A stretch of 55,098 nt of DNA from JAZDLX01 sp964538455. Lineage in GTDB: Bacteria; Electryoneota; Electryoneia; Electryoneales; Electryoneaceae. Below the pieces are notes generated by a model that worked only from the letters and a program-made list of their open reading frames with translations, was not told the DNA's origin and ran no database searches. Shown here piece by piece: positions 1 through 7,615 of this stretch; positions within the stretch are counted from its first letter, which is position 1, and each line of letters begins with the position of its first letter. Made by a program: the position numbers and the translations under genes. Location: contig CAZIDZ010000017.1 in NCBI GenBank assembly GCA_964538455.1, positions 1 to 55,098 of the forward strand, read 5' to 3'.

Positions 1-299
1 GCGAGATTGCCACGTCCGTCCCGAACGGTCGGGACGTTCTCGCAATGACGAATAGGGAAACCCGGACATCAAGTTGTCCGGGCCACACAACCAAACCCTG
101 TTGAAAAATGCGCCACAAGTCGCATAAGGCCAACAGGACGATTAAAAGCATAATAGAAACCCGGACATCAAGCTGTCCGGGCCACGAACCTGACGTTCGA
201 CGCTGTGTCGCCCCAAAGCTGCGCGGGGCGACGACGGCCGGCCCGCTCCCGACCGTTCGGGATCGGGTTTCTGACATTCCTGCAAACTCACAGACCCAT
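1..299. repeat. Hairpin-rich intergenic repeat zone (left end)
   Basis: No gene is seen here. Positions 1-51 form a repeat bounded by cgagattgc and ctcgcaatgacg, with an inner perfect hairpin (7-bp arms 18-24 and 29-35). Positions 61-82 and 160-181 are two copies of a hairpin with arms CCCGGACA/TGTCCGGG. Around 207-232 another 8-bp-arm hairpin GTCGCCCC/GGGGCGAC is present, and 248-267 carries CCCGA/TCGGG in the opposite orientation. These match the type of short dispersed intergenic repeats seen in many bacterial genomes. They lie downstream of the lipoprotein gene at 300-980. Confidence 0.7.
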
Positions 300-980
300 C
301 TATATCCTCAGCACCTGTTCGCTCTCAATCTGACGGAAGAGGTCGTGCATGAACCCGACGTAAATCTCCTCGCGTTTTCTCGCTTCAGGATGAAATGGAT
401 AGACAAAGATCAACAGCGTTTCAACCCATTTGCCCAACCTGGCCTGACGCTTGTAGGTCGCGATCAACCTCTGATCCGAATCATAAACCTGGGCCTCCAT
501 GGTATAATGCTGTGAATAGCGAACAGGCAGCACTGTCGCTGAAAACGTGGAAGCCAACGTTCCGAGGAAATACCGGGAAAAACTCGTTTCGGTCTTGAAC
601 CGGATTTTGATCGTGTAATCGTAAAGAGCCATCATACTGTCACGCTTCGCTCGCCGCTCCGGTGCGCTGACATCCGAGGCAAATTCGGTATAGGTCGCAT
701 ACCCGCCCAGATTGCTGAGCTCGGTGATCGAGTCAATGAAAATGTCATCGAAACCGCTCAGGATCTGATATTTATTGTTCAGCTTGGGAACAGCGTCATA
801 CCCCTTGATCTGCCGAACATGACTGAAGATGAAGAACACGCTAACTGGAGCCGCCCCGAAATTTTTCTGCCCTCCACCCTGATACGCTCCTTCAATCCCG
901 CTGCGGAACGACGCGCAACCCGTAAGAAAAAGCACCGTGACGATAACGCATAAGTGGCCCAATCGCAGGAGTCGTTTCAT
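300..980 (-). CDS. Putative lipoprotein of unknown function
   Basis: The 226-residue product begins with a basic n-region, a hydrophobic stretch and a lipobox ending in LTGC at about residues 19-22, so it should be a lipid-anchored envelope protein. The start is supported by an AGGAGG-type ribosome binding site 5 bases upstream. The rest is a mixed alpha/beta sequence with several Tyr/Phe-rich strands (for example the segment around residues 120-150), and I recognise no family. It stands alone between two blocks of hairpin repeats, so context says nothing about its job. Confidence 0.75.
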   Translation of the reverse strand: MKRLLRLGHLCVIVTVLFLTGCASFRSGIEGAYQGGGQKNFGAAPVSVFFIFSHVRQIKGYDAVPKLNNKYQILSGFDDIFIDSITELSNLGGYATYTEFASDVSAPERRAKRDSMMALYDYTIKIRFKTETSFSRYFLGTLASTFSATVLPVRYSQHYTMEAQVYDSDQRLIATYKRQARLGKWVETLLIFVYPFHPEARKREEIYVGFMHDLFRQIESEQVLRI

Positions 981-1419
981 GTTTGCCTCCTGACAACAGG
1001 ATTCGGAGATGTTTTCCGTTTCAATCTAGATCGGATTCCATTGTCTTAGCAATCTTCAACGCCGATGTTGAAAAATGACGGATGGACCCGCTTCCCCCAC
1101 TCCGTTTCGTATCCACCCCCACGGCCATCTCCATGCTCTGAGTGGAACAAACGAAGCCCCGCTCGGATGAGCAGGGCGATTACGTATGATCAACTGGATT
1201 CCCCGGTCAAGCCGGGGAATGACAGATAGAAACGAGATTGCTTCGTCCGCCAGCTGGCGGACTCGCAATGACAAACAGAGAAACCCGGTTGACGGAGCAA
1301 CCGGGCCACACAGTCGGGCCACACTGCCAGAAACCCGACGCTGAAGCATCGGGCCACACTTCAACAACCTAGTAGAAACCCGGACATCACAAACGAACGT
1401 GCTGTCCGGGCCACCCTAA
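981..1419. repeat. Hairpin-rich intergenic repeat zone between lipoprotein gene and sucD
   Basis: This stretch holds several palindromic repeats and no credible gene. 1198-1220 is a 9-bp stem (ATTCCCCGG/CCGGGGAAT) followed by gac. 1233-1272 is a cgagattgc...tcgcaatgac repeat with an 18-bp perfect palindrome GTCCGCCAGCTGGCGGAC at 1245-1262. 1284-1305, 1334-1353 and 1379-1410 are three further members of the aaaCCCG...CGGGccac hairpin family with different inner arms. A short frame across here would encode VIPRLDRGIQ, the typical spurious translation of the second repeat type. Confidence 0.75.
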
Positions 1420-2331
1420 TCAATCCTGTCTATCCTGTACATCCTGTTTCAACAGCCGTTTATTCCCCAGTGCGGCTTTCATCGTCGAACCGATCTCCGC
1501 GGGGGTGGGGGCGACGCTGATCCCGGCCGCCTTGAGCGCGGCGATCTTGTCGGCCGCGGTGCCCTTGCCGCCGGAGATGATCGCGCCGGCGTGCCCCATC
1601 CGACGTCCCGGAGGCGCGGTCTGGCCAGCGATGAAGGCGACCACCGGCTTGGTCATGTTCGCCACGATCCACTCCGCCGCCTTCTCCTCGGCGTTCCCGC
1701 CGATCTCTCCGATCAGCACGACGCCGTCGGTGTCCGGGTCCTCGTTGAACCGTTTCAGCAGGTCGATGAAGGTGCTGCCGATGATCGGATCGCCGCCGAT
1801 GCCGATCGCGGTTGACTGGCCGAGGCCGTGATCGACGAGCTGCGCGACCGCCTCGTAGGTCAGCGTTCCGCTGCGGCTGATCAGGCCGATCCTGCCGGGC
1901 TTGTGGATGAAGCCGGGCATGATCCCGATCTTCGCCTGTCCGGGTGTGATGACGCCGGGACAGTTGGGGCCGATCAGCGTGGTCTGCGAACGGCTCAGGC
2001 GCTCGTGCACGCGCAGCATGTCCGCCACCGGGATGCCTTCGGTGATGCAGACGACGAGGTCGAGCCCGGCGTCAATCGCCTCGAGGATGCCGTCCGCGGC
2101 GAACGCGGGCGGAACGAAGATCACGCTGGCGTTCGCGCCGGTCGCCTCGACGGCCTCACGGACGGTGTTGAACACGGGACGGTCGAGGTGGGTCTGGCCG
2201 CCTTTGCCGGGAGTGACGCCGCCGACCACGTTGGTGCCGTACTCGATCATCTGCTCGCTGTGGAAGGTGCCCTCGGAGCCGGTGAATCCCTGAACCAGCA
2301 CCTTTGTCTCTTTCGTCAGCAGGATAGCCAT
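1420..2331 (-). CDS. sucD: Succinyl-CoA synthetase (ADP-forming) alpha subunit
   Basis: SucD carries the CoA-binding fold and the phosphohistidine of succinyl-CoA synthetase, the TCA-cycle enzyme that makes ATP or GTP from succinyl-CoA with SucC. The N-terminal Rossmann CoA-binding region (QGFTGSEGTFHS) and the active-site histidine segment GHAGAIISGGKGTA near residue 250 are present. It starts directly after the sucC stop codon with no gap, so the two are co-transcribed. The length is 303 residues against a usual 288-291. The extra C-terminal residues QDVQDRQD are encoded by a 9-bp tandem repeat (see finding at 1420-1447), so the original stop was probably lost to repeat sequence. Confidence 0.97.
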   Translation of the reverse strand: MAILLTKETKVLVQGFTGSEGTFHSEQMIEYGTNVVGGVTPGKGGQTHLDRPVFNTVREAVEATGANASVIFVPPAFAADGILEAIDAGLDLVVCITEGIPVADMLRVHERLSRSQTTLIGPNCPGVITPGQAKIGIMPGFIHKPGRIGLISRSGTLTYEAVAQLVDHGLGQSTAIGIGGDPIIGSTFIDLLKRFNEDPDTDGVVLIGEIGGNAEEKAAEWIVANMTKPVVAFIAGQTAPPGRRMGHAGAIISGGKGTAADKIAALKAAGISVAPTPAEIGSTMKAALGNKRLLKQDVQDRQD

Positions 2332-3507
2332 TTACGCAGCCTCCTTCGCGGCTTTGACGACCTTCTCGGCGCCGTCCTTGAGGCTCTCCGCGACGATGAA
2401 GTCAAGGGGAGAGTCGACGAGCATTTTCGCCGCTTTCTCGGCGTTCGTCCCCGCCAGCCGGACAACGACCGGCACGTTCACCTCCACCTCGCCGCTGCCG
2501 AGGGCGTCGATGATTCCCTGGGCGATGCGGTCACAGCGGACGATTCCGCCGAAGATGTTGATCAGCACCGCCTTGACGCTCTTGTCGCGGAGGATGATGG
2601 TGAAGGCGTTCTTGACCGATTCGGCGTTCGCACCGCCGCCGACGTCGAGGAAGTTGGCCGGTTGGCCGCCGGAGTATTTGATGATGTCCATCGTCGCCAT
2701 CGCCAGGCCCGCGCCGTTGACCATGCAGCCGACGTTGCCGTCCAGCTTGATGAAGTTGAGGCCGTACTTGCCCGCCTCGACCTCCGCCGGGTCCTCCTCG
2801 TCGAGGTCCCGCCACTGTTGGATGTCCTTGTGGCGGTAGAGGCCGCTGTCGTCGAAGTTGATCTTGGCGTCGAGCGCGAGCACGTCGCCCTCCTCGGTCA
2901 ACACGAGGGGATTGATCTCGGCGAGGCTGGCGTCCGACTCCTTGTAGGCTTTGTAGAGGCCGAGGAAAAACGCGGCGGCCTTGTTGACGCTCTTGCCCTC
3001 GAGGCCGAGGGAGAAGGCCATGCGGCGAGCCTCGTGCGCCTGCAGTCCAAGCGCCGGGTCGATCGCCACCTTGAGGATTTTCTCGGGCGATTCGGCGGCG
3101 ACCTTCTCGATCTCGACGCCGCCCTCGGTGGAAACCATGAAAGTGTCGCGGACCGCCTCACGGTCGAGGGTGATGCCCGCGTAGAACTCCTTGGCGATCT
3201 TCGACCCCTGCTCGACCCAGACCTTCTTGACGAGCTGCCCCTCGGGGCCGGTCTGATGGGTTTTCAGCATCATCCCGAGGATTTTTCCGGCGGCCTCTTT
3301 GACCTCGTCGATGGATTTGCAGACGGCGACACCGCCGCCCTTGCCGCGGCCGCCGGCGTGAATCTGCGCCTTGACCACGGTGACGGGGCTGTCCAGCTCC
3401 TTGGCGGCCGCCACAGCCTCTTCGGGAGTCGTTGCGAGCCTGCCTTCGGGCACCGCCACGCCGAATCTGCGCAGCAGCTCCTTGGCCTGGTACTCATGGA
3501 TTTTCAT
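2332..3507 (-). CDS. sucC: Succinyl-CoA synthetase (ADP-forming) beta subunit
   Basis: This is the ATP-grasp beta subunit that binds nucleotide and succinate and pairs with SucD. It begins MKIHEYQAKELL, the typical N-terminus of the family, which fixes the start at 3507 although the frame stays open further upstream. The glycine-rich nucleotide-binding segment (HAGGRGKGGGV) is near residues 45-56, and the C-terminal ligase half contains NIFGGIVRCD. At 391 residues it has the normal length. The gene is first in a two-gene unit with sucD. About 180 bp upstream separate it from the catalase gene and contain a bidirectional-looking terminator hairpin. Confidence 0.97.
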   Translation of the reverse strand: MKIHEYQAKELLRRFGVAVPEGRLATTPEEAVAAAKELDSPVTVVKAQIHAGGRGKGGGVAVCKSIDEVKEAAGKILGMMLKTHQTGPEGQLVKKVWVEQGSKIAKEFYAGITLDREAVRDTFMVSTEGGVEIEKVAAESPEKILKVAIDPALGLQAHEARRMAFSLGLEGKSVNKAAAFFLGLYKAYKESDASLAEINPLVLTEEGDVLALDAKINFDDSGLYRHKDIQQWRDLDEEDPAEVEAGKYGLNFIKLDGNVGCMVNGAGLAMATMDIIKYSGGQPANFLDVGGGANAESVKNAFTIILRDKSVKAVLINIFGGIVRCDRIAQGIIDALGSGEVEVNVPVVVRLAGTNAEKAAKMLVDSPLDFIVAESLKDGAEKVVKAAKEAA

Positions 3508-3623
3508 GCCGGGACTCTCTGGTTGGAACGTTGACCGTGATAGTGTTTTGCGGCAAAGATAAGGGGATCGGCGCGGCAATGGAGACGGTCCGCCTCCCTC
3601 GGAGAGTGAGGGAACTGAGTGAC

Positions 3624-3654
3624 AAAGCCCCACCGGAAATCCGGCGGGGCTTTT
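3624..3654 (-). terminator. Rho-independent terminator downstream of katA
   Basis: A stem AAGCCCC-A-CCGG / CCGG-C-GGGGCTT with an AAAT loop lies 33 bp past the catalase stop codon. Read on the minus strand it ends in ctttg. Read on the plus strand it ends in TTTT. It would separate katA transcription from sucCD. Confidence 0.7.
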
Positions 3655-3686
3655 GGATCAGAGCGAACCGTGCCGGGGAGGAGTCG

Positions 3687-5126
3687 CTATTTCCTCGCGG
3701 CGAGCGCCTTGCGCACACCCTCGGCGTAGGCCGGATCCGCCTTTTCGAGGTGCCCGAGCTGTCGGTCGACGATGTTCTTCGGGACGCCATCCATCGCCTC
3801 GGCGGTGTTGCTGAACAGCCGCTGCTGTTGCCCCTTGTCCATCAAGCGGAAGAGGTTGCCCGCCTGGGTGTAGTCGTCGTTGCCCTCGCGGTGGTCGTAG
3901 CGGTCGGCGCCGCCCTCGATCTCGAGCGGCGGCTCGAGGTAAATCTTGTTCTCGACCGGGCCGTCAAAGGAATTCGGCTCGTAGTTCACCGATCCGCCGT
4001 AGTTGCCGTCGAACCGCATCTTACCGTCGCGGTGGTAGGTGTTGACCTCCACCTTGGGACGATTGACCGGAATCTGCTCATAGTTGACGCCGAGGCGGTA
4101 GCGGTGGGTGTCTGCGTAGCTGAAGATGCGGAACTGGAGCATCTTGTCGGGGCTGTGGCTGATGCCGGGGACCATGTTCGCCGGGCTGAACGCCGACTGC
4201 TCAACCTCGGCGAAGTAGTTCTCCGGGTTGCGGTTCAGCTCGACGACGCCGACGTCGATCAGCGGGTAGTCGCCGTGCGGCCATACCTTGGTCAGGTCGA
4301 ACGGGTTGAACGGAGCGTTCTTCGCCTGCTCCTTGGTCATCACCTGGATCTTCACATTCCACTTCGGGAAGTCGCCGTTCTCGATCGACTCGAAGAGGTC
4401 GCGCTGGTGGCTCTCGCGATCCTTGCCGACGAGCGCCGCCGCCTCTTCGTTCGTGTAGAACTCATGCCCCTGCGCGGTCTTGAGGTGGAATTTGACCCAG
4501 ATCCGCTCATTCTTGTCGTTGATCAGCGAGTAGGTGTGGCTGCCGTAGCCGTTCATGTTGCGGTAGCTCCGGGGCAGGCCGCGGTCGCTCATCAGGATCG
4601 TCACCTGGTGGAGGCTCTCCGGGCTCAGCGACCAGAAGTCCCACATCGCGGTGTTGCTGCGGAGGTTGCTTTTCGGGTCGCGCTTCTGGGTGCGGATGAA
4701 GTCAGGGAACTTGTAGGGGTCGCGCACGAAGAAAACCGGCGTGTTGTTGCCGACCAGGTCCCAGTTACCCTCATCCGTGTAGAACTTCATCGCGAAACCG
4801 CGCACGTCCCGCTCGGCGTCGGCCGCGCCGCGCTCCCCGGCCACCGTCGAGAAACGGAAAAAGCACTCCGTCTCCTTGCCCACTTTGCTGAAAATCGAGG
4901 CCTTGGTGTACTTAGTGATGTCGTGCGTCACCTTGAAGACGCCGTAAGCGCCCGATCCTTTCGCGTGCACCACGCGCTCCGGAATGCGCTCGCGGTTGAA
5001 ATGAGCATGCTTTTCGAAGAGCTGCCAGTCCTGAACCAGCAGCGGTCCTCGCGGCCCGGCAGTGAGCGAATTCTGGTTGTCGCCCACCGGGATGCCGGCG
5101 GAAGTGGTGAGTTGCTTCTTGCTCAT
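3687..5126 (-). CDS. katA: Monofunctional heme catalase
   Basis: The enzyme dismutates hydrogen peroxide to water and oxygen in the cytoplasm. The distal heme-side segment RVVHAKGSGAYG (catalytic His) is near residue 55, and the proximal segment RIFSYADTHRYRLG (heme-ligand Tyr) is near residue 340, so the active site is intact. The length of 479 residues fits the small-subunit catalases. The start MSKKQLTT is preceded by AAAGGAGA at a good distance; an upstream in-frame extension lacks this. A promoter TTGTCA-N17-TAAACT sits upstream with GTTTAG half-sites over the -10, and a Fur/PerR-type regulator gene lies immediately upstream on the same strand. Peroxide-responsive control is therefore likely. 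Confidence 0.97.
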   Translation of the reverse strand: MSKKQLTTSAGIPVGDNQNSLTAGPRGPLLVQDWQLFEKHAHFNRERIPERVVHAKGSGAYGVFKVTHDITKYTKASIFSKVGKETECFFRFSTVAGERGAADAERDVRGFAMKFYTDEGNWDLVGNNTPVFFVRDPYKFPDFIRTQKRDPKSNLRSNTAMWDFWSLSPESLHQVTILMSDRGLPRSYRNMNGYGSHTYSLINDKNERIWVKFHLKTAQGHEFYTNEEAAALVGKDRESHQRDLFESIENGDFPKWNVKIQVMTKEQAKNAPFNPFDLTKVWPHGDYPLIDVGVVELNRNPENYFAEVEQSAFSPANMVPGISHSPDKMLQFRIFSYADTHRYRLGVNYEQIPVNRPKVEVNTYHRDGKMRFDGNYGGSVNYEPNSFDGPVENKIYLEPPLEIEGGADRYDHREGNDDYTQAGNLFRLMDKGQQQRLFSNTAEAMDGVPKNIVDRQLGHLEKADPAYAEGVRKALAARK

Positions 5127-5156
5127 GATCTCTCCTTTTGGATGTTGACTTGCTAT

Positions 5157-5201
5157 GTTTAGTCTTGTTCTTAGTTTAGACCTTGTACAAACGCTTGACA
5201 A
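5157..5201 (-). promoter_or_regulatory. katA promoter with GTTTAG operator half-sites
   Basis: On the minus strand a -35 TTGTCA (5196-5201) and a -10 TAAACT (5173-5178) are separated by 17 bp. GTTTAG occurs at 5174-5179, overlapping the -10, and again at 5157-5162. The same hexamer forms the arms of the perfect palindrome in front of the regulator gene at 5626-5644. Binding of the regulator here would block the promoter. The katA site is a poorer palindrome than the autoregulatory one. Confidence 0.6.
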
Positions 5202-5222
5202 AAAAAGAGGCCGTCCCACAAA

Positions 5223-5621
5223 TCAATCCTGTTTGCGGCGGCCACGCATCACTACCTGGTAATCGCGAACGTCAAAGCCTGTCATTTCGCCTTTCACCTT
5301 CACTTCGATGTTGTCCCACGGGATGTCGTAAATCCGGCCGGATTTCTCGTCGATAAAATGGTGGTGAGCGGTGCTGACCGCATCGAACACAACCGTCCCC
5401 TCCCGGAGCAACTGCCGTTTAATCAGTCCCTTATCGACGAACAGGTTGAGCGTGTTGTACACAGTGGCGCGGGAAAGCGTTGGAAAGGTACTTTTCACCT
5501 TCTCCCACACCTCATCCGCGGATGGATGGCCGTCCGTCGAGAAGATAAACTCGGCAATCGCAAGACGTTGTGCAGTGGGCAGTATGCCGTGTTCACGCAG
5601 GTGCTGGATCATGTCTTTCAT
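5223..5621 (-). CDS. Fur-family transcriptional regulator, PerR-like, lacking all cysteines
   Basis: The 132-residue protein has the Fur winged-helix DNA-binding domain (PTLSRATVYNTLNLFVDKGLI at about 47-67) and a C-terminal dimerisation region with the HHHFIDEKSGRIYDI metal-site segment at about 86-100. Its gene lies just upstream of katA, the classic arrangement for the peroxide sensor PerR, which represses catalase until a bound metal oxidises a ligand histidine. The protein contains no cysteine at all, so it lacks the CxxC structural zinc site of typical PerR and Fur proteins. No ribosome binding site precedes the ATG, and the predicted transcription start falls 1-2 bases before it. PerR is favoured over Fur by context only. 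Confidence 0.9.
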   Translation of the reverse strand: MKDMIQHLREHGILPTAQRLAIAEFIFSTDGHPSADEVWEKVKSTFPTLSRATVYNTLNLFVDKGLIKRQLLREGTVVFDAVSTAHHHFIDEKSGRIYDIPWDNIEVKVKGEMTGFDVRDYQVVMRGRRKQD

Positions 5622-5625
5622 CGTA

Positions 5626-5644
5626 GTTTAGAATAAGTCTAAAC
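5626..5644. promoter_or_regulatory. Perfect inverted repeat operator in front of the Fur/PerR-like gene
   Basis: GTTTAGA and TCTAAAC arms are separated by ATAAG, a perfect 7-5-7 palindrome. It overlaps the predicted -10 element (5630-5635) and ends 5 bases before the start codon. It has the size and AT-rich character of Fur/PerR boxes, although the sequence differs from the usual PerR consensus. It should mediate autoregulation. Confidence 0.7.
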
Positions 5645-5658
5645 CTAGACCATATCAA
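5630..5658 (-). promoter_or_regulatory. sigma70-type promoter of the Fur/PerR-like gene, predicted leaderless
   Basis: Minus-strand -35 TTGATA (5653-5658), a 17-bp spacer and -10 TATTCT (5630-5635). A start site about 7 bases past the -10 would fall at 5622-5623, directly before the ATG at 5621. The message would then be essentially leaderless, which fits the absence of any Shine-Dalgarno sequence. Confidence 0.55.
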
Positions 5659-5810
5659 GTACCTCGCTCCTCCTCCCGATTTAGTGGAGAAATCCCGGCG
5701 ATTCCGAGAAGGCGACCCTCCTCGGGAGGTTTTGTAAAGCGGCGTTTTGTTTTTGTTCATTGCTTCCAGTTCCGGACATTTCAAAAGATGGAACAGGGAG
5801 ACGAGGGGGA

Positions 5811-6635
5811 ATGTTGGCAGAGGCGGGCTGGATCACGATTGGCCCTCATCAGGAGGGTGAAGCACAGATGGCGCTGGATCGGTCGATGGCCGAGGCTACC
5901 GCGCGAGACGGCGCCGCACGGGTGCGTTTTTACGAATTTCGTCCGCCCTGCCTTTCGCTGGGATACCATCAGAACCGCGGCGACGTCGACCTTGAGGCAG
6001 TCCGGCGGCACGGTGACACGGTGGCGATTCGCCCCACCGGCGGGCGCGCCGTCTTGCACAAGGGAGATTTTGTTTACAGCGTTTCTTCCCCCTCCACGGG
6101 ACTCGCCCCCGGGGCTTCGCTTCACACCGGTGTCTACAACCTCGTCAGTCTCGCGCTCACCATAGGGCTGCGGAAACTGGGGCTCGAACCGGACGATGCC
6201 GCACGCCACCTCGAAACGGCAGACGACAGCGACCTCCCGCGCCTCTGCTTTTCCGCGTCGACACGCCATGAGATCGTAGTCCACGGGCGCAAGCTGGTGG
6301 GCAGCGCTCAGCGGGTGATGCGGGGAGCGGTTCTGCAACACGGCAGCCTGCTGGTGACACGCGAACACCTCGAAGTGACCGACCTGCTGGCGGGACTGGA
6401 CAACGAAAGGAGACAGCGAACTCGCGTGGCCCTTGAGCGACGGACGGTCTGCCTTCGCGACCTCGGATTTTCCGGGGGATTTGAGGAGTTGGCCGAAGTG
6501 TTCAGCAAGAGCTTCGGGGAAATCTTCGCGCCGCTGAAGTCGGTAGGAGTTGAGCAGTTCGAGAGAAGCCTTCAGGTTGTGCTCGAGGGTTCCGCGCTGA
6601 GCGACCCGCCCGCCATCAACTCCTCCGCGCGGTAG
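5811..6635 (+). CDS. lipM: Lipoyl/octanoyl transferase of the LipM type (BPL/LPL fold)
   Basis: The product has the biotin/lipoate-protein ligase fold, with RPTGGRAVLH at residues 74-83 and KLVGSAQ at 161-167. A cysteine at residue 146 in CFSAS, ahead of the EIVVHGRKL segment, matches the catalytic Cys of LipM octanoyltransferases rather than LplA ligases. It would move octanoyl from acyl carrier protein to a lipoyl domain. LipA, encoded on the other strand right beside it, then inserts the sulfurs. I chose the ATG at 5811 because GAGGGGGA precedes it; the frame is open to 5760. The 3' end overlaps the lipA 3' end by 64 bp. Confidence 0.85.
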   Translation: MLAEAGWITIGPHQEGEAQMALDRSMAEATARDGAARVRFYEFRPPCLSLGYHQNRGDVDLEAVRRHGDTVAIRPTGGRAVLHKGDFVYSVSSPSTGLAPGASLHTGVYNLVSLALTIGLRKLGLEPDDAARHLETADDSDLPRLCFSASTRHEIVVHGRKLVGSAQRVMRGAVLQHGSLLVTREHLEVTDLLAGLDNERRQRTRVALERRTVCLRDLGFSGGFEELAEVFSKSFGEIFAPLKSVGVEQFERSLQVVLEGSALSDPPAINSSAR

Positions 6636-7471
6636 GAGGAGCGAACCAGGGGCGCGCTGGCGACATGGCTGTACCCCATCGTGCGGGCCTCTTCGGCGTA
6701 CCTCGCAAACGTTTCGGGCGGGACATAACGATCCACCGGCAGGTGCGCGCGGCTCGGCGGGAGGTACTGGCCAATGGTGATCGACGACGCACCCGCTTCC
6801 CGGACTGCCCTCAGCGCCTCGAGCACCTCGTCGTCCGTCTCGCCAAGGCCGACCATCAGCCCGGATTTGATCAGGATTCCATCCCGGTGCCGTGCGGCAA
6901 TCCTCAGGGTTTGCAGTGACTGCTTCCAGCTCGCCCGTTTGTCCCTTACAGTCGGCGTCAGCCGTTCGACCGTTTCGACGTTGTGCGCGAAGATCTCCGG
7001 GCGGGAGTCAAGCACGCGCAGGATCGCCTCCTCACGGGCCTGAAAATCGGGAGTCAGCACCTCGACCCCGACTCCGGGATTGCGGCGTTTGATCCGGCGC
7101 ACCGTTTCCGCAAAATGGCCGGACCCGAGGTCGGGGAGGTCGTCGCGGTCCACCGACGTGATCACGACGAATTTGACTCCCAGGGTGTGCACGGATTCGG
7201 CGACCGCCTCCGGTTCCCCGGGATCGGGAGGCAGGGGATGGCCGGAGGTGACGTCGCAGAAGCGGCAGTGACGAGTGCAGATCGCACCGAGGATGAGAAA
7301 TGTGCAAACGCCGCGGTTGTAACACTCTCCGCGGTTCGGGCAGTTGGATTCCTCACAGACTGTGTGGAGACCGTGCTCGCGCAGCAACGAACGCACCCGT
7401 CTCGATTCAGGAGTCGTCTGAAACTGCGACTTGATCCAGCGCGGTTTTCTTTCAGTCGTCGGCCGCGGCAT
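6572..7471 (-). CDS. lipA: Lipoyl synthase (radical SAM)
   Basis: LipA inserts two sulfur atoms into protein-bound octanoyl chains to make lipoyl cofactor for the 2-oxoacid dehydrogenases and the glycine cleavage system. The auxiliary cluster cysteines are C39, C44 and C50, and the radical SAM cluster cysteines are C65, C69 and C72 (CTRHCRFC), all in the family's spacing. The length of 299 is normal. It converges on lipM, and the two coding regions overlap by 64 bp at their 3' ends. Together they give a complete de novo lipoylation route. Confidence 0.97.
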   Translation of the reverse strand: MPRPTTERKPRWIKSQFQTTPESRRVRSLLREHGLHTVCEESNCPNRGECYNRGVCTFLILGAICTRHCRFCDVTSGHPLPPDPGEPEAVAESVHTLGVKFVVITSVDRDDLPDLGSGHFAETVRRIKRRNPGVGVEVLTPDFQAREEAILRVLDSRPEIFAHNVETVERLTPTVRDKRASWKQSLQTLRIAARHRDGILIKSGLMVGLGETDDEVLEALRAVREAGASSITIGQYLPPSRAHLPVDRYVPPETFARYAEEARTMGYSHVASAPLVRSSYRAEELMAGGSLSAEPSSTT

Positions 7472-7615
7472 CCCAAACTCCTTCGATTCCCGCTCTCACA
7501 ATCAAGGTACGTGATGGAATCCGCGTGCGAAAACCCGGCGGGAGAACGGCGAGAATGGGTGAACGTGTGGTGTCCGCCAACTTGGATAAAGCTCTTTTCA
7601 TGGCAACATTCCACC

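Noticed and set aside
1056..1367. A 103-codon minus-strand frame containing VIPRLDRGIQ
   Set aside because: It is a translation of the palindromic repeats; this peptide is a familiar artefact of the gtcattcc-type repeat, and there is no ribosome binding site.
1828..3534. Long plus-strand open frames (over 560 codons) opposite sucD/sucC
   Set aside because: Antisense shadow of well-recognised genes in GC-rich DNA, rich in Arg, Asp, Val and Leu with no domain pattern.
3432..5162. A 576-codon plus-strand frame opposite katA
   Set aside because: Shadow of the catalase gene, low-complexity Val/Ala/Leu/Arg composition.
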